Assembly (NCBI GenBank): GCA_033391075.1
Contig: JAWPMV010000001.1
Span: 6,076,001 to 6,140,000 of the forward strand
Direction: 5' to 3'
DNA: 64,000 bases
From: Bacteroidia bacterium
GTDB lineage: Bacteria; Bacteroidota; Bacteroidia; J057
Shown: positions 8,248 through 18,577 of the stretch, piece after piece
How the letters are laid out: each line of letters starts with the position of its first letter
How positions within the stretch are numbered: the stretch's first letter is position 1
The notes under the pieces: model-generated
The model's input: the letters and a program-made list of their open reading frames with translations, nothing else
Databases searched by the model: none
What the model was told of the DNA's origin: nothing
Position numbers and translations under genes: made by a program

Positions 8248-8847
8248 TTATTTGGAGTAAAGCTCCACGATCAGGTTCTCTTTGAAAGTCTCCGGAATTT
8301 CTTCACGATCCGGATAGTTCATGAAAGTACCTTTCATCTCTTTTTCATTCACATCGATCCAGGCGAAACGCTCTGCTCTTCCAAGATGAGCTTTTGCGAT
8401 CTCCAGATTTTTGCTTTTGTCGCGCATCTCAACTACATCACCTGGCTTCAACATATAAGATGGGATATTTGAGACAACCCCATTAACCATAACGTGTTTA
8501 TGGCTCACCAATTGTCTTGCCTGGCGACGAGTTCCAGCAAAGCCCATGCGAAATACCAGATTATCAAGACGAGATTCCAGCATTTGAAGGAAAACGGTAC
8601 CAGTTACACCTTTCTTGCGGGAAGCTTTTTGGAAAGTATTACGGAACTGACGCTCCAGGATACCATAGGCATATTTCGCCTTTTGCTTCTCCATCAACTG
8701 AATGGCATATTCAGAACTTTTTCTTCTGCGGCTTTTTCCGTGCTGACCAGGGCCAAATTTACGGCGGTCCAATACTTTGGTAGGACCGAAGATAGGCTCT
8801 TTGAATCTTCTGGCGATCTTTCCCTTGGGACCTCTATATCTTGCCAT
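8248..8847 (-). CDS. rpsD: 30S ribosomal protein S4
   Basis: 199 residues. An S4 domain is visible around residues 90-150 ([28 protein letters not shown]). The N-terminus has no Cys cluster, so this is the zinc-free form. S4 is a primary 16S rRNA binder and in several bacteria represses the alpha operon. Gene order rpsM-rpsK-rpsD-rpoA-rplQ is kept. Confidence 0.98.
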   Translation of the reverse strand: MARYRGPKGKIARRFKEPIFGPTKVLDRRKFGPGQHGKSRRRKSSEYAIQLMEKQKAKYAYGILERQFRNTFQKASRKKGVTGTVFLQMLESRLDNLVFRMGFAGTRRQARQLVSHKHVMVNGVVSNIPSYMLKPGDVVEMRDKSKNLEIAKAHLGRAERFAWIDVNEKEMKGTFMNYPDREEIPETFKENLIVELYSK

Positions 8848-8897
8848 TTATCTTAATTTGATTTTGTTTCTTCTAATTAACCCAGCGGGTTGAAAAT

Positions 8898-9281
8898 TTA
8901 TACTCTTCTTCTTTTTGGAGGACGGCAACCATTGTGAGGCAGCGGAGTGATGTCCGTAATCATGGTTACATCAATTCCTGCAGCTGCAACTGCTCTGATC
9001 GCTGATTCACGACCGGATCCAGTTCCTTTCACAAATACTTCTACCTTGCGAAGTCCCATATCATAGGCTTTTTTCGCGCAGTCTGTAGCAGCTACCTGAG
9101 CAGCATAAGGCGTATTCTTTTTGGAACCGCGGAATCCCATTTTACCAGCAGCTGACCAGGAGATTGTATTTCCGGAAAGATCAGTGATGGTGATGATGAT
9201 ATTATTGAAAGAAGAGCTAATGTGAACCTGACCATTCGGTTCGACCTTCTTCTTCTTTTTTCCTTTAGATGACTTTGCCAT
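8898..9281 (-). CDS. rpsK: 30S ribosomal protein S11
   Basis: 127 residues. The central strand [23 protein letters not shown] and the C-terminal [15 protein letters not shown] are diagnostic of S11, a platform protein at the mRNA exit path. The basic Lys-rich N-terminus ([10 protein letters not shown]) is common. Confidence 0.98.
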   Translation of the reverse strand: MAKSSKGKKKKKVEPNGQVHISSSFNNIIITITDLSGNTISWSAAGKMGFRGSKKNTPYAAQVAATDCAKKAYDMGLRKVEVFVKGTGSGRESAIRAVAAAGIDVTMITDITPLPHNGCRPPKRRRV

Positions 9282-9349
9282 TTATAGATATTTTTTTGAT
9301 TCGCGGAAAGTAGAAGTAGCTTCTCATCCCGGACAAATCTTCTATTATA

Positions 9350-9727
9350 TTATTTAACTGCTTTCTTCTTGCCTGCAACAGTTTTCTTACGACCCTTACG
9401 AGTACGAGCATTCGTCTGCGTACGCTGACCACGGAGAGGAAGACCTTTACGGTGGCGCTGTCCACGATAGCAACCGATATCCATCAAACGTTTGATATTC
9501 AATTGAATCTCGGAACGAAGGGCACCTTCCACTTTGTAATCATCACCAATGATCCGACGGATGCTAACGATATCATCATCAGTCCAGTCATTGACTTTTT
9601 TATTAGGATCAATCCCGGCCTTATCCAGGATCTGCTGAGCGGAGGTTTTTCCTATTCCGAAAACATAGGTAAGTCCAATTACCCCACGCTTATTTTTTGG
9701 TAAGTCTACTCCAGATATTCTTGCCAT
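9350..9727 (-). CDS. rpsM: 30S ribosomal protein S13
   Basis: 125 residues. It begins [21 protein letters not shown] and has the helix-two-turn-helix head-binding region and the [18 protein letters not shown] motif of S13, which contacts P-site tRNA and the L5 bridge. It is followed by a basic Lys-rich tail. Confidence 0.98.
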   Translation of the reverse strand: MARISGVDLPKNKRGVIGLTYVFGIGKTSAQQILDKAGIDPNKKVNDWTDDDIVSIRRIIGDDYKVEGALRSEIQLNIKRLMDIGCYRGQRHRKGLPLRGQRTQTNARTRKGRKKTVAGKKKAVK

Positions 9728-9729
9728 AA

Positions 9730-9846
9730 TTATCCTTGTCGCTGTTTACACTTAGGGTTCTTTTTGTTGATCACGTACACCCTTCCTTTGCGGCGGATGA
9801 TTTTGCAATCTGCAGTACGTTTTTTAACTGATGCTCTAACTTTCAT
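9730..9846 (-). CDS. rpmJ: 50S ribosomal protein L36
   Basis: A 38-residue reading frame: [20 protein letters not shown] at the start and NPKCKQRQG at the end. Of the usual zinc-binding set (Cys11, Cys14, Cys27, His33) only the Cys14 position is kept, with a Cys in place of His33, so the zinc ribbon is incomplete. This is common in this phylum. It lies between infA and rpsM with 5-bp and 2-bp gaps. Confidence 0.96.
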   Translation of the reverse strand: MKVRASVKKRTADCKIIRRKGRVYVINKKNPKCKQRQG

Positions 9847-9851
9847 CTTTC

Positions 9852-10070
9852 TTATTTATATCTGTAAACAATACGTCCTTTACTCAGGTCATAAGGAGGA
9901 ATCTCCAAAGCTACTTTATCACCAGGTAGAATTTTAATGTAGTGCATACGCATTTTTCCAGCGATATGTGCAAGTAATTCATGCCCGTTTTCCAGTTTTA
10001 CCCGGAAGGTAGCGTTTGGTAGTGCTTCCGTTACTACGCCGTCGATTTTTATAGGAGCTTGTTTAGCCAA
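9852..10070 (-). CDS. infA: Translation initiation factor IF-1
   Basis: 72 residues when read from the TTG at 10070 ([20 protein letters not shown]), which gives the family-standard MAKQ start and length. The frame is open to an ATG at 10100, but that would add ten atypical residues and overlap the map stop codon region. The OB-fold signature [25 protein letters not shown] is intact. IF-1 blocks the A site during initiation. An adjacent ATT could also start the protein one codon earlier. Confidence 0.95.
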   Translation of the reverse strand: MAKQAPIKIDGVVTEALPNATFRVKLENGHELLAHIAGKMRMHYIKILPGDKVALEIPPYDLSKGRIVYRYK

Positions 10071-10080
10071 AATTCTTGTA

Positions 10081-10875
10081 TTAATTCTCGATAAATTCAA
10101 ATGTTGATAAAATCTCCGCTTTGTCTTTTCCGATTACAATGCAATGCTCATAATGAGCAGAAGGCTGACGGTCAGTTGAAAATACAGTCCATCCATCCTG
10201 TGCAATCTTGATAAAGCGTTTACCCATATTAATCATGGGTTCGATTGCGATCACCAATCCTTCCTGAAGAGGAATGCCTGATCTTTTTCTGCCATAGTTA
10301 GGAACTTCTGGTGGCTCATGCAGGTTTTTACCTAATCCATGACCGACCATTTCCCTTACCACACTAAATCCATAGCCTTCTACATATCGTTGAATGGCAT
10401 TGGAAATATCTCCGAGTCTGTTACCAACTTTGGCCTGCTCAATTCCTTTATACAAAGCTGTTTTGGTAACCTCCATCAAGCGTTTTTTCTTGGCTGAAAC
10501 CTCGCCCACCGCAAAGGTGTAAGCAGAGTCGCCATAATATCCATTGATTTTGACACCACAATCTATTGATATGATATCGCCATCTTTAAGGATTTGCTTG
10601 GCGGAAGGCATCCCGTGCACAACTTCCTCGTTGAGAGAAGTACAAAGGGTTCCTGGAAAAGGAGTTTCGCCAAAAGCTGCCTGATAGTTTTTGAAAGCCG
10701 GTATGGCTCCATGATCCCTGATGAAGGTTTCCGCAATGGTATCCAACTCCAAGGTACTAACGCCAGGCTTCACATGCTTCCCAACTTCTCCAAGCGTTTT
10801 ACCAACAAGTAAAGAACTTTCTCTTATCAGTTCGACCTCTTCCGGGGTCTTGAGTTTTATTTTTCCAGCCGCCAT
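10081..10875 (-). CDS. map: Type I methionine aminopeptidase
   Basis: 264 residues. The five metal ligands are in place: D105 (SIDCGV), D116 (YYGDSA), H179 (GHGLG), E212 (AIEPMI) and E243 (HYEHC). There is no N-terminal zinc-finger extension, so this is the class Ia form. It removes the start Met from nascent proteins. It follows secY by 9 bp; adk, often found here in other phyla, is absent. Confidence 0.98.
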   Translation of the reverse strand: MAAGKIKLKTPEEVELIRESSLLVGKTLGEVGKHVKPGVSTLELDTIAETFIRDHGAIPAFKNYQAAFGETPFPGTLCTSLNEEVVHGMPSAKQILKDGDIISIDCGVKINGYYGDSAYTFAVGEVSAKKKRLMEVTKTALYKGIEQAKVGNRLGDISNAIQRYVEGYGFSVVREMVGHGLGKNLHEPPEVPNYGRKRSGIPLQEGLVIAIEPMINMGKRFIKIAQDGWTVFSTDRQPSAHYEHCIVIGKDKAEILSTFEFIEN

Positions 10876-10884
10876 AATCTGATT

Positions 10885-12222
10885 CTATACTGCAGCCAGG
10901 CCACCACCTCTCTTACGTCCTCTCACTCTGCCAGACTGCATCAAACCATCGTAATGACGCATCAATAAGTAACTTTCAACCTGCTGCAGGGTATCCAACA
11001 CTACTCCAATCATAATGAGGAGGGTAGTTCCACCGAAGAATTGAGCGAATCCAGAAGATGCTCCCAATTGCATAGCTATAGCAGGGAAAATGGATACGAA
11101 GGCAAGGAAGATAGATCCCGGCAAGGTAATACGAGACAATACTGTATCGATATAATTTGCGGTTTTCTTTCCAGGCTTCACACCAGGTATAAATCCACCG
11201 TTTCTTTTAAGCTGATCTGCAATCTCATTAGGATTAACTGTGATCGCTGTATAGAAGTAGGTGAAGATGATAATCATGAAGAAGAAGATGACGTTATACC
11301 AAAATCCGGTATAGTCAGCGAGAACTGCGGCCAATCCTGAAGTTCCGTCTCCAAACAATCCCAGAAGAGAAGTAGGAAGGAACATAATTGCCTGTGCAAA
11401 GATGATAGGCATTACCCCAGCTGAATTCACTTTCAAAGGAATGTACTGACGAGCAGCATTTCCGCGTCCCATTTGTCCAAGTCTGTTTCCAGCCATTTGA
11501 CGGGCGTAGTGAACCGGTATCTTTCGAGTTGCCTGGGTAAGTGCGACCACAGCCATCGTAACAACCCCCAGTGCCAGTATCTCAATGAAGAAGATCATAG
11601 GTAGACGAGCGGCCCATTCCTGCAATAGGGCAGAAGGCAGACCTGCAATGATACCAATCATGATCAGGAGAGATACTCCATTTCCGATTCCATTATCTGT
11701 AATTCTTTCTCCCAACCATACGAGGAACATAGTACCTGCAGTAAGGATAAATACAGTGGTGATCCAGAAAATAAAGGAGTTTTCAACAACTGCTCCGGGG
11801 CTTTGGTTCAGGTAAACTACATAACCAGCTGCCTGACCGCCTGTAATAGCAACAGTGAGGTAACGGGTCATCTGGTTCATTTTCTTCTGACCGCTTTCCC
11901 CTTCAGTTCTCAATTTTTGTATAGAAGGAATAACTGCGCCTAAGAGCTGCACAACGATAGATGCAGAGATATAGGGCATAATTCCCAAAGCCAGGATAGA
12001 TCCACGGGCAAAAGCACCTCCGAGAAATGTGTTGAACAGATCCAGCAGGCCACCACCGTCTCCGGAACCGAATGCCGCACTCAATTGTGTGGAATCAATA
12101 CCAGGAAGGACCACGAAGGTTCCCAATCGAAACACCGCTAACAACAGCAGTGTATACAGGATCCTTTCCCTCAGTTCCTGAATCTTGAATATATTTCTTA
12201 ATGTATCTATTAAGGCTCTCAT
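10885..12222 (-). CDS. secY: Protein translocase subunit SecY
   Basis: 445 residues, ten predicted membrane helices. Family marks: LLGAVIPSIQKLRTEGESGQ near the N-terminal third, the plug-region FLGGAFARGSILALGIMPYISA, and the conserved cytosolic loop before helix 10. SecY forms the protein-conducting channel with SecE and SecG. Sits between rplO and map as in typical spc operons. Confidence 0.98.
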   Translation of the reverse strand: MRALIDTLRNIFKIQELRERILYTLLLLAVFRLGTFVVLPGIDSTQLSAAFGSGDGGGLLDLFNTFLGGAFARGSILALGIMPYISASIVVQLLGAVIPSIQKLRTEGESGQKKMNQMTRYLTVAITGGQAAGYVVYLNQSPGAVVENSFIFWITTVFILTAGTMFLVWLGERITDNGIGNGVSLLIMIGIIAGLPSALLQEWAARLPMIFFIEILALGVVTMAVVALTQATRKIPVHYARQMAGNRLGQMGRGNAARQYIPLKVNSAGVMPIIFAQAIMFLPTSLLGLFGDGTSGLAAVLADYTGFWYNVIFFFMIIIFTYFYTAITVNPNEIADQLKRNGGFIPGVKPGKKTANYIDTVLSRITLPGSIFLAFVSIFPAIAMQLGASSGFAQFFGGTTLLIMIGVVLDTLQQVESYLLMRHYDGLMQSGRVRGRKRGGGLAAV

Positions 12223-12227
12223 AAATT

Positions 12228-12677
12228 CTAAACTTCAGCAGCCGTTCCACCTGCGGACTCAATCGCCTCTTTCGCGGACTGGCTAAATTTATTCACTTTA
12301 ACATCAACTTTTGCCTTGAGTTCTCCTCTACCGAGAACCTTCACTAATTGTTTTGTACTGGAAATGATTCCATTATCAAGTAACAATTGGTGATCTATTT
12401 CTTTTCCTTTATTGGCTTCGGCAAGAACCTGCAAGGTATCAAGATTTACGACCTTATACTCTACACGGTTTCTGTTTTTAAAACCAAACTTAGGAATACG
12501 GCGTTGCAAAGGCATCTGCCCACCTTCAAACCAGGGGCGGAACTTGTATCCACTACGAGACTGAGCACCTTTATGACCTTTGGTCGAAGTACCTCCTCTA
12601 GTAGAACCTTGTCCTCTACCTATGCGTTTACGGGTCTTAGTTGCTCCCGCTGCCGGTTTTAGTGTATGAAGTTTCAT
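12228..12677 (-). CDS. rplO: 50S ribosomal protein L15
   Basis: 149 residues. The Gly/Arg-rich N-terminus ([21 protein letters not shown]) that threads into 23S rRNA and the globular C-terminal domain are both visible. 5-bp gap to secY. Confidence 0.98.
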   Translation of the reverse strand: MKLHTLKPAAGATKTRKRIGRGQGSTRGGTSTKGHKGAQSRSGYKFRPWFEGGQMPLQRRIPKFGFKNRNRVEYKVVNLDTLQVLAEANKGKEIDHQLLLDNGIISSTKQLVKVLGRGELKAKVDVKVNKFSQSAKEAIESAGGTAAEV

Positions 12678-12678
12678 G

Positions 12679-12864
12679 TTATTCAGTCTCTTCGATTTTG
12701 ATCAAATGGCTCACCTTCTTAATCATACCCAAAATCTGAGGGGTACATTCTTTTTCAACAGTGCGGTTGAGCTTACCAAGACCTAAAGCCAGAATAGTGG
12801 CTTTCTGATCTTTGGGGCGATTGATCGCACTTTTTACCTGTGTTAATTTAACCTTAGGGTACAT
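12679..12864 (-). CDS. rpmD: 50S ribosomal protein L30
   Basis: 61 residues, the normal short bacterial form: [20 protein letters not shown] and a beta-alpha-beta fold. One base separates it from rplO, suggesting translational coupling. Confidence 0.96.
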   Translation of the reverse strand: MYPKVKLTQVKSAINRPKDQKATILALGLGKLNRTVEKECTPQILGMIKKVSHLIKIEETE

Positions 12865-12869
12865 CAGAT

Positions 12870-13385
12870 TTATCCTTTATAAACTTTACTTACATCAATT
12901 CCCCTTACGCCTGCAAAATCGTTAGCAGTACGCATGTTCGCCAATGCTTTGATAGTAGCCTTTACTACGTTGTGAGGATTAGAAGAACCGAGGCTCTTAC
13001 CGATCACGTCTTTCACACCCGCAGCTTCAAGCACTGCACGCATCGCACCACCAGCCAGTACTCCTGTACCAGGAGCAGCAGGACGAAGCAGAACTTTCGC
13101 GGCACCATATTTAGTGAAGGATTCATGAGGAATAGTTCCTTTTTGAACTTTCACTTTGATCAGGTTTTTCTTAGCGTCGTCAACTCCTTTGGCGATGGAA
13201 TCAGTTACCTCATTTGCCTTACCCAATCCATATCCAACGATACCATCTCCATTACCAACTACCACGATAGCGGAAAAACTGAAGCGGCGACCACCTTTTA
13301 CAACCTTTGCAACACGTTTAATCTTAACTACTTTTTCTTGTAGTTCGACGTCGCTGCTCTTAATTCTGTTTTCTTTCTGACTCAT
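12870..13385 (-). CDS. rpsE: 30S ribosomal protein S5
   Basis: 171 residues from the ATG at 13385 ([20 protein letters not shown]). The frame is open to 13406, but that start would overlap rplR and adds atypical residues. Central motif [28 protein letters not shown] and C-terminal [17 protein letters not shown] are diagnostic. S5 takes part in accuracy and mRNA unwinding. Confidence 0.98.
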   Translation of the reverse strand: MSQKENRIKSSDVELQEKVVKIKRVAKVVKGGRRFSFSAIVVVGNGDGIVGYGLGKANEVTDSIAKGVDDAKKNLIKVKVQKGTIPHESFTKYGAAKVLLRPAAPGTGVLAGGAMRAVLEAAGVKDVIGKSLGSSNPHNVVKATIKALANMRTANDFAGVRGIDVSKVYKG

Positions 13386-13389
13386 AATG

Positions 13390-13752
13390 TTAGAAATTAA
13401 GGCCACCTTCGCGTGCGCCTTCAGCCAAAGCTTTTACTCTACCGTGATATTTATAGCCGCCTCTGTCAAAAACAACCACCTCAATTCCTTTTCCTTTCGC
13501 AATTTCAGCCAATTTTTTACCGACTTCTTTGCTCGTATCCATTTTTGAAAGGGCCTGCAAATTTAGCTCTTTTTCGCGAGAAGAACAACTTGCGAGCGTT
13601 ACGCCAGCATCGTCATCAATCAACTGAGCATAGATTTGCTTATTACTTCTGAAGACAGAAAGACGGGGCTTGTCTGCTGTACCGCTGATGCGAGAACGAA
13701 GACGCCTGCGAATTCTGTTTCTCCTCCTAACTTTAAGTGCTGTTCTAGCCAT
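13390..13752 (-). CDS. rplR: 50S ribosomal protein L18
   Basis: 120 residues. Basic N-terminus ([20 protein letters not shown]) and the C-terminal [24 protein letters not shown] typical of L18, a 5S rRNA-binding protein. Confidence 0.98.
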   Translation of the reverse strand: MARTALKVRRRNRIRRRLRSRISGTADKPRLSVFRSNKQIYAQLIDDDAGVTLASCSSREKELNLQALSKMDTSKEVGKKLAEIAKGKGIEVVVFDRGGYKYHGRVKALAEGAREGGLNF

Positions 13753-13794
13753 AATATTATTATTTCAGGATGTGGCTCAATGAATTCCGACCCA

Positions 13795-14349
13795 TTAAGC
13801 TCCTGCTGTTTTACCTGCTTTTCTTCTGAGTTGCTCACCCACAAACTTGATACCTTTACCTTTGTAGGGCTCTGGTGGTCTGAGGCCGCGGATTTTTGCT
13901 GCGATTTGACCGATCAATTGTTTGTCAATGCTGGTCAGTGTGATTAGGGGATTGCTACCTCTTTTAGATTCTGTCTCAACTTTGACTTCATTAGGGAGTA
14001 CCATAATGATCGGGTGAGAGAATCCGAGAGAAAGTTCCAGCATATTGCCTTTGGCTTCTGCTTTATAACCTACCCCTACAACTTCCATTTTCTTTTCGTA
14101 TCCCTGAGAAACTCCGATAACCATATTGTTGAGCAGAGAGCGAAACAAGCCGTGCATAGCTTTGTGTCTCTTCTGGTCAGTAGGTCTCTTTACTTCCAGG
14201 TTTCCATCTTCTACAGTAACCTCCAGATCTGCGTCAATTTGCTGCTTCAATTCTCCTTTAGGTCCTTTTACAGTAACCACATTGGAGTTGTCAACATTCA
14301 CGCTAACACCGGCTGGAAGGGATATAATTGCTTTACCTATTCTAGACAT
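13795..14349 (-). CDS. rplF: 50S ribosomal protein L6
   Basis: 184 residues, two repeated L6 folds. Starts MSRIGKAIISLPAGVSV and ends with the diagnostic PPEPYKGKGIKFVGE segment. L6 lies by the sarcin-ricin loop, near the factor-binding site. Confidence 0.98.
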   Translation of the reverse strand: MSRIGKAIISLPAGVSVNVDNSNVVTVKGPKGELKQQIDADLEVTVEDGNLEVKRPTDQKRHKAMHGLFRSLLNNMVIGVSQGYEKKMEVVGVGYKAEAKGNMLELSLGFSHPIIMVLPNEVKVETESKRGSNPLITLTSIDKQLIGQIAAKIRGLRPPEPYKGKGIKFVGEQLRRKAGKTAGA

Positions 14350-14358
14350 TATTCCGGA

Positions 14359-14757
14359 TTAATAAATGTAACACAATATTTCTCCTCCAACGTTTTGCTC
14401 TTGCGCATTCTTTCCGGTCATTACACCGTTGGGAGTAGATACGATAGCTATTCCTAGTCCATTTAGCACTCTTGGAATTGCTTTTACCTTGGAGTATTTT
14501 CTCAAACCAGGCTTACTTACTCTTTCGAGTTTCGTGATAGCTGGTCTTTTAGTAGCCTTATCGTATTTAAGGGCTATTTTGATACTTCCCTGAGGACCAT
14601 CATCAACAAATTTGAATTTTCTGATGTATCCCTGGTCATGAAGTACCTTGGTAATCTCTTTCTTCAGATTCGATGCAGGTATCTCTACCACTTTGTGGCC
14701 TACCGCCTGCGCGTTTCTGATCCGCGTGAGATAATCTGAGATTGGATCTGTATTCAT
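14359..14757 (-). CDS. rpsH: 30S ribosomal protein S8
   Basis: 132 residues. MNTDPISDYLTRIRNAQ start and a C-terminal GIAIVSTPNGVMTGKNA strand-turn that binds helix 21 of 16S rRNA. In E. coli S8 is the spc operon repressor; no matching target was looked for here. Confidence 0.98.
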   Translation of the reverse strand: MNTDPISDYLTRIRNAQAVGHKVVEIPASNLKKEITKVLHDQGYIRKFKFVDDGPQGSIKIALKYDKATKRPAITKLERVSKPGLRKYSKVKAIPRVLNGLGIAIVSTPNGVMTGKNAQEQNVGGEILCYIY

Positions 14758-14758
14758 A

Positions 14759-15028
14759 TTACCAACTTGTTTTCTTAACTCCTGGGATTTTGCCCTGAAG
14801 TGCTAGTTCTCTAAACTTAATTCTTGAAATTCCGAAGCGACGGATATATCCTCTAGGTCTTCCTGTGAGTTTGCAACGATTGTGCAGGCGTACAGGAGAA
14901 GAGTTTCTGGGTAGCAGAGCTAGTCCCTGGTAATCTCCGGCTTCTTTCAAAGCTTTTCTTTTCGCAGCGAATTTGGCTACTAGCCTCTCGCGCTTTTCTT
15001 GTCTTGCTATGATCGCTTTTCTAGCCAT
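14759..15028 (-). CDS. rpsN: 30S ribosomal protein S14, zinc-free type
   Basis: 89 residues, the long C-minus form with no CxxC pairs; [17 protein letters not shown] is the S14 signature. One base from rpsH. Head protein near the decoding centre. Confidence 0.98.
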   Translation of the reverse strand: MARKAIIARQEKRERLVAKFAAKRKALKEAGDYQGLALLPRNSSPVRLHNRCKLTGRPRGYIRRFGISRIKFRELALQGKIPGVKKTSW

Positions 15029-15034
15029 ATTCGA

Positions 15035-15592
15035 TTATTGCTTAATTTCTGTTCCTTGGAATGGCATACCGAAAGCTTTCAACAATGCGAAGGCTTCTTC
15101 ATCGGTAGGCGCCGAAGTAACAAAAGTGATATCCATTCCGTCGATACGGTTGATCTTGTCAACGTCGATTTCAGGAAAAATGATCTGCTCTTTGATCCCC
15201 ATAGTGAAGTTCCCTCTACCGTCAAATCCCTTTCTAGGAATTCCTCTAAAATCCCTTACACGAGGGAGGGCAACATTAATGAAGCGGTCAAGGAATTCGA
15301 ACATTCTCACTTTTCTCAGCGTAACTTTACAACCAATAGGCATTCCATCACGCAATTTGAAGTTAGAGATACTCTTTTTGGCAATGGTAACAACAGGTTG
15401 TTGTCCTGAGATCATGCTAAATTCCTGTACAGCAGCATCGATCAATTTCTTATCTCCTACAGCATCACCCACTCCTCTGTTGAGGACGATTTTCTGTAGA
15501 ACAGGTACCTGCATGACGGAGTCATAGTTGAACTCTTTGTTCAGCGCAGATACGATCTCTTCTTTGTATTTGGTATATAATCTAGGTTCCAT
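15035..15592 (-). CDS. rplE: 50S ribosomal protein L5
   Basis: 185 residues. The [13 protein letters not shown] motif and the [20 protein letters not shown] loop are diagnostic. L5 holds 5S rRNA and forms the bridge to S13 in the small-subunit head. Confidence 0.98.
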   Translation of the reverse strand: MEPRLYTKYKEEIVSALNKEFNYDSVMQVPVLQKIVLNRGVGDAVGDKKLIDAAVQEFSMISGQQPVVTIAKKSISNFKLRDGMPIGCKVTLRKVRMFEFLDRFINVALPRVRDFRGIPRKGFDGRGNFTMGIKEQIIFPEIDVDKINRIDGMDITFVTSAPTDEEAFALLKAFGMPFQGTEIKQ

Positions 15593-15596
15593 TGCT

Positions 15597-15923
15597 TTAC
15601 TTGATTATTTCTCCACTTTTCTTGGAATATCTCACCCAGCCTTTCTTTCCTTCTTCTCTTTTTCTTCCAACGCGAGTTGGGTTCTTAGAACTAGGATCGA
15701 TCAGCATCAGATTGGAGATATGAATAGCTGCTTCCTGTTGGATGATTCCTCCATCGGGATTTTGTTGTGAGGGCTTCATGTGCTTACTCACCAGTTTCAT
15801 CCCTTCGACGATAGCGGTTTGATCTTGAGGGAAAACGCGAAGGACTTTCCCGTCTTTTCCTCTATCAGCACCTGCCAGTACACGGACAGTATCGCCTTTC
15901 TTTATATGTAATTTATTAGCCAT
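15597..15923 (-). CDS. rplX: 50S ribosomal protein L24
   Basis: 108 residues. KOW motif at the N-terminus ([20 protein letters not shown]) followed by the SH3-like barrel and the [20 protein letters not shown] tail. An early assembly protein of the large subunit. Confidence 0.97.
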   Translation of the reverse strand: MANKLHIKKGDTVRVLAGADRGKDGKVLRVFPQDQTAIVEGMKLVSKHMKPSQQNPDGGIIQQEAAIHISNLMLIDPSSKNPTRVGRKREEGKKGWVRYSKKSGEIIK

Positions 15924-15971
15924 TGCTTTTTCGTATGCGTCGTTATTTATAAAAGACTCTCTTACTTAAGA

Positions 15972-16340
15972 TTAAATCACCTCTGGTGCGAGAGAAACGA
16001 TCTTCATATAATTCTTCTCACGAAGCTCACGGGCAACCGGGCCGAAGATACGCGTACCTCTGGGACCACCGTCATTTGCCAGGAGCACAGCTGCGTTGTC
16101 GTCAAATCTGATATAGGAACCATCCTGGCGACGAATTTCTTTGCGTGTGCGAACAACCACTGCTTTTACCACATCTCCCTTCTTAACACTAGAGGAAGGG
16201 TCAGCGGATTTAACTGAGCAGATGATACTATCCCCGATACGCGCGTAGCGCTTACGAGTACCACCGAGGACCCGGATACAGAGCAATTCCTTTGCTCCGC
16301 TATTATCTGCAACTTTAAGTCTACTCTCCTGCTGTATCAT
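15972..16340 (-). CDS. rplN: 50S ribosomal protein L14
   Basis: 122 residues, standard length. [19 protein letters not shown] start and [20 protein letters not shown] end. L14 contacts the small subunit and is the docking site for the silencing factor RsfS. Confidence 0.98.
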   Translation of the reverse strand: MIQQESRLKVADNSGAKELLCIRVLGGTRKRYARIGDSIICSVKSADPSSSVKKGDVVKAVVVRTRKEIRRQDGSYIRFDDNAAVLLANDGGPRGTRIFGPVARELREKNYMKIVSLAPEVI

Positions 16341-16392
16341 TGTTTTATCAGATTATGAAAATGAATTTGAGTCGGTGCAAAAATTCTTTTTC

Positions 16393-16662
16393 CTATTTTG
16401 CTTTTTCGATGATTTCAACCAGTCTCCAGCGCTTGCGCTTACTTAAAGGTCTGGTTTCCATAATGCGAACGGTATCTCCCATTCCGCATTGATTATCTTC
16501 GTCATGGGCCATGAATCGTGAAGTCTTTTTCACAAACTTTCCATAGATAGGGTGCTTTACCCTTCTTTCTACAGAAACTACGATAGACTTATCCATTTTG
16601 TCGCTCACGACTTTGCCTACACGAACTTTTCTAAGATTTCTATTTATTGCTATTTCGCTCAT
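16393..16662 (-). CDS. rpsQ: 30S ribosomal protein S17
   Basis: 89 residues. OB-fold with [20 protein letters not shown] and [16 protein letters not shown]. Primary 16S rRNA binder; follows rpmC by 9 bp. Confidence 0.98.
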   Translation of the reverse strand: MSEIAINRNLRKVRVGKVVSDKMDKSIVVSVERRVKHPIYGKFVKKTSRFMAHDEDNQCGMGDTVRIMETRPLSKRKRWRLVEIIEKAK

Positions 16663-16671
16663 GACTCAAAT

Positions 16672-16878
16672 TTATTGGTTGTCTTGTTCGGCACTCTGCC
16701 GTTCACGAAGAATGGTGCTTAGCCTAGCCAGGGTTCTGCGGGATGCCCGAATATCAGAAGGGCTCTCGATAGCAGAAACTGCATGATTGAGTCTCAGTCG
16801 AAGCAGTTTGTCTTTTTCGTCGACAATTCTTGCTTCTATTTCCTGAGTAGTCAGTTCTCTAATTTCCTTTGCCTTCAT
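16672..16878 (-). CDS. rpmC: 50S ribosomal protein L29
   Basis: 68 residues, two long helices: MKAKEIRELTTQEIEARIVD start and an IRASRRTLARLSTILRER motif. L29 forms part of the docking site for trigger factor and SRP at the exit tunnel. Confidence 0.97.
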   Translation of the reverse strand: MKAKEIRELTTQEIEARIVDEKDKLLRLRLNHAVSAIESPSDIRASRRTLARLSTILRERQSAEQDNQ

Positions 16879-16883
16879 CTTTA

Positions 16884-17303
16884 TTAAGCTTGTAGATCTC
16901 TTCTAATTACAAATTTGGTTTTCACCGGAAGTTTGTTGGCTGCCAGACGCAAGGCTTCACGCGCAATAGCTTCGGGTACACCATCAAGTTCAAACAAGAT
17001 GCGACCAGGTTTTACAACAGCAGCCCATAGTTCAGGGTTACCTTTACCTTTACCCATCCGTACCTCAGCAGGCTTTTTAGTGATAGACTTGTCAGGAAAA
17101 ATCCTGATCCAAACGTTACCTTCCCTTTTCATTGCACGGGAAATCGTCTGACGACAAGCTTCAATCTGGCGGGAAGTGATAAAATCACTTTCCATGGATT
17201 TCAGCCCATAGGAACCGAATGCTATTTCAGCACCACGCCCTGCGTTGCCTTTCATCCTGCCTTTCTGCGGCTTCCTGTATTTTACTTTTTTCGGCTGTAA
17301 CAT
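16884..17303 (-). CDS. rplP: 50S ribosomal protein L16
   Basis: 139 residues. [19 protein letters not shown] start, [20 protein letters not shown] and [20 protein letters not shown] are diagnostic. L16 contacts the acceptor arm of A-site tRNA. Confidence 0.98.
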   Translation of the reverse strand: MLQPKKVKYRKPQKGRMKGNAGRGAEIAFGSYGLKSMESDFITSRQIEACRQTISRAMKREGNVWIRIFPDKSITKKPAEVRMGKGKGNPELWAAVVKPGRILFELDGVPEAIAREALRLAANKLPVKTKFVIRRDLQA

Positions 17304-17354
17304 TGCTTAACGTTATTTTTTGTGATCGCAGTCAGAGACTACAATACTGTTTAT

Positions 17355-18095
17355 CTATCTTTGTCTCCGCTTTTTACCCCCGCTATTTCCGCCTCTGTTT
17401 CCTCTGTTTCCACCTCTATTTCCTCCGCCTCTCTTACGGTCAGATTTTACATTTGGAGAAAGGTCTACTTTACCGAAGATCTCTTTCTTGAAGATCCACA
17501 CTTTCACACCGATTACTCCATAGATCGTTTTTGCTTCAACCAGGGCGTAATCAATATCTGCGCGAAGTGTTTGGAGAGGAATACGACCTTGCTTGTACTG
17601 CTCGGTACGTGCCATTTCAGCTCCTCCTAATCTTCCAGAACACATGATCTTGCAACCTTCAGCTCCTGCACGCATGGTGGCAGCAAGTGCTGACTTCATC
17701 GCGCGACGGAAGGAAACACGTCCCTCCAGCTGTTGGGCAACCTGCTGACCTACCAGGGTAGCGTCAAGTTCAGGTCTTTTGATCTCAAAGATGTTGATTT
17801 GAACATCCTTGCTGGTTACTTTCTTGATCTCTTCGCGAAGTTTATCAACTTCTTTTCCTCCTTTACCAATCACAATACCTGGACGTGAAGTATGAACAGT
17901 GATAGTGATTTTGCGAAGGGTACGCTCAATGATAATTCTTGAGATACCACCGCGAGGAATACGGGCATTTAGATAAGCCCTGATTTTTTCATCTTCGACC
18001 AGTTTGTCGGCAAAGTTCTTTCCTCCGAACCAGTTGGATTCCCAACCTTTGATGATGCCGAGTCTAAGTCCTGTTGGATGCGTCTTCTGTCCCAA
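17355..18095 (-). CDS. rpsC: 30S ribosomal protein S3
   Basis: 246 residues. It starts [20 protein letters not shown] at a TTG codon. In this frame a TAA lies three codons upstream, and the family-standard N-terminus matches the TTG exactly, so the non-ATG start is forced. KH domain with [17 protein letters not shown], then the S3 C-terminal domain. The last ~25 residues are a Gly/Arg/Asn-rich basic tail ([14 protein letters not shown]) longer than in E. coli. S3 lines the mRNA entry channel. Confidence 0.97.
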   Translation of the reverse strand: MGQKTHPTGLRLGIIKGWESNWFGGKNFADKLVEDEKIRAYLNARIPRGGISRIIIERTLRKITITVHTSRPGIVIGKGGKEVDKLREEIKKVTSKDVQINIFEIKRPELDATLVGQQVAQQLEGRVSFRRAMKSALAATMRAGAEGCKIMCSGRLGGAEMARTEQYKQGRIPLQTLRADIDYALVEAKTIYGVIGVKVWIFKKEIFGKVDLSPNVKSDRKRGGGNRGGNRGNRGGNSGGKKRRQR

Positions 18096-18113
18096 TTTCT
18101 TTTATATTATTGG

Positions 18114-18575
18114 TTATTCTTCGTCTGGAATTTCATCGATGACCAAAGTCACGTGGCAAAAGCGTTTGCGAATCAAGTGCGCTCTCCCTTGAGGTGCAGG
18201 CTGCAATCTTTTCAACATGCGAGCTGCATCTACACTGGCTTCTGCTACAAAGTGAGTCCCCACATCAATTCTATCTCCTTCAAATTTCTCTTCGTAGCTG
18301 GAAACTGCAGATTTGAGTAGGCGGAGCACAGCAGGAGCTGCAGCACGTGAAGTCAATTTTAGCGTATTGATCGCGTCGAAGACTTCCATTCCTCTAATCT
18401 GATCTATCACCATTCTCATTTTTCTAGCTGAAGAACGGTAGTTGCGAAGTTTTACAACGCAAACATCCTCTTTGTCAGCTTTGAGTTGATTGGCGTAGGC
18501 AGTTTTGCGTTTGGGCTCCTTTGGAATCCCGGCAGCAATCTTCTCCTTACGGGTCATTTTAACTGTATCTGCCAT
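18114..18575 (-). CDS. rplV: 50S ribosomal protein L22
   Basis: 153 residues against about 110 in E. coli. The extra length is a basic N-terminal extension (residues 1-38, MADTVKMTRKEKIAAGIPKE). The core holds VKLRNYRSSARKMRMVIDQI and the tunnel loop region ending RKRFCHVTLVIDE. L22 lines the exit tunnel and is a macrolide contact. The ATG is 3 bp after the rpsS stop. Confidence 0.97.
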   Translation of the reverse strand: MADTVKMTRKEKIAAGIPKEPKRKTAYANQLKADKEDVCVVKLRNYRSSARKMRMVIDQIRGMEVFDAINTLKLTSRAAAPAVLRLLKSAVSSYEEKFEGDRIDVGTHFVAEASVDAARMLKRLQPAPQGRAHLIRKRFCHVTLVIDEIPDEE

Positions 18576-18577
18576 TT

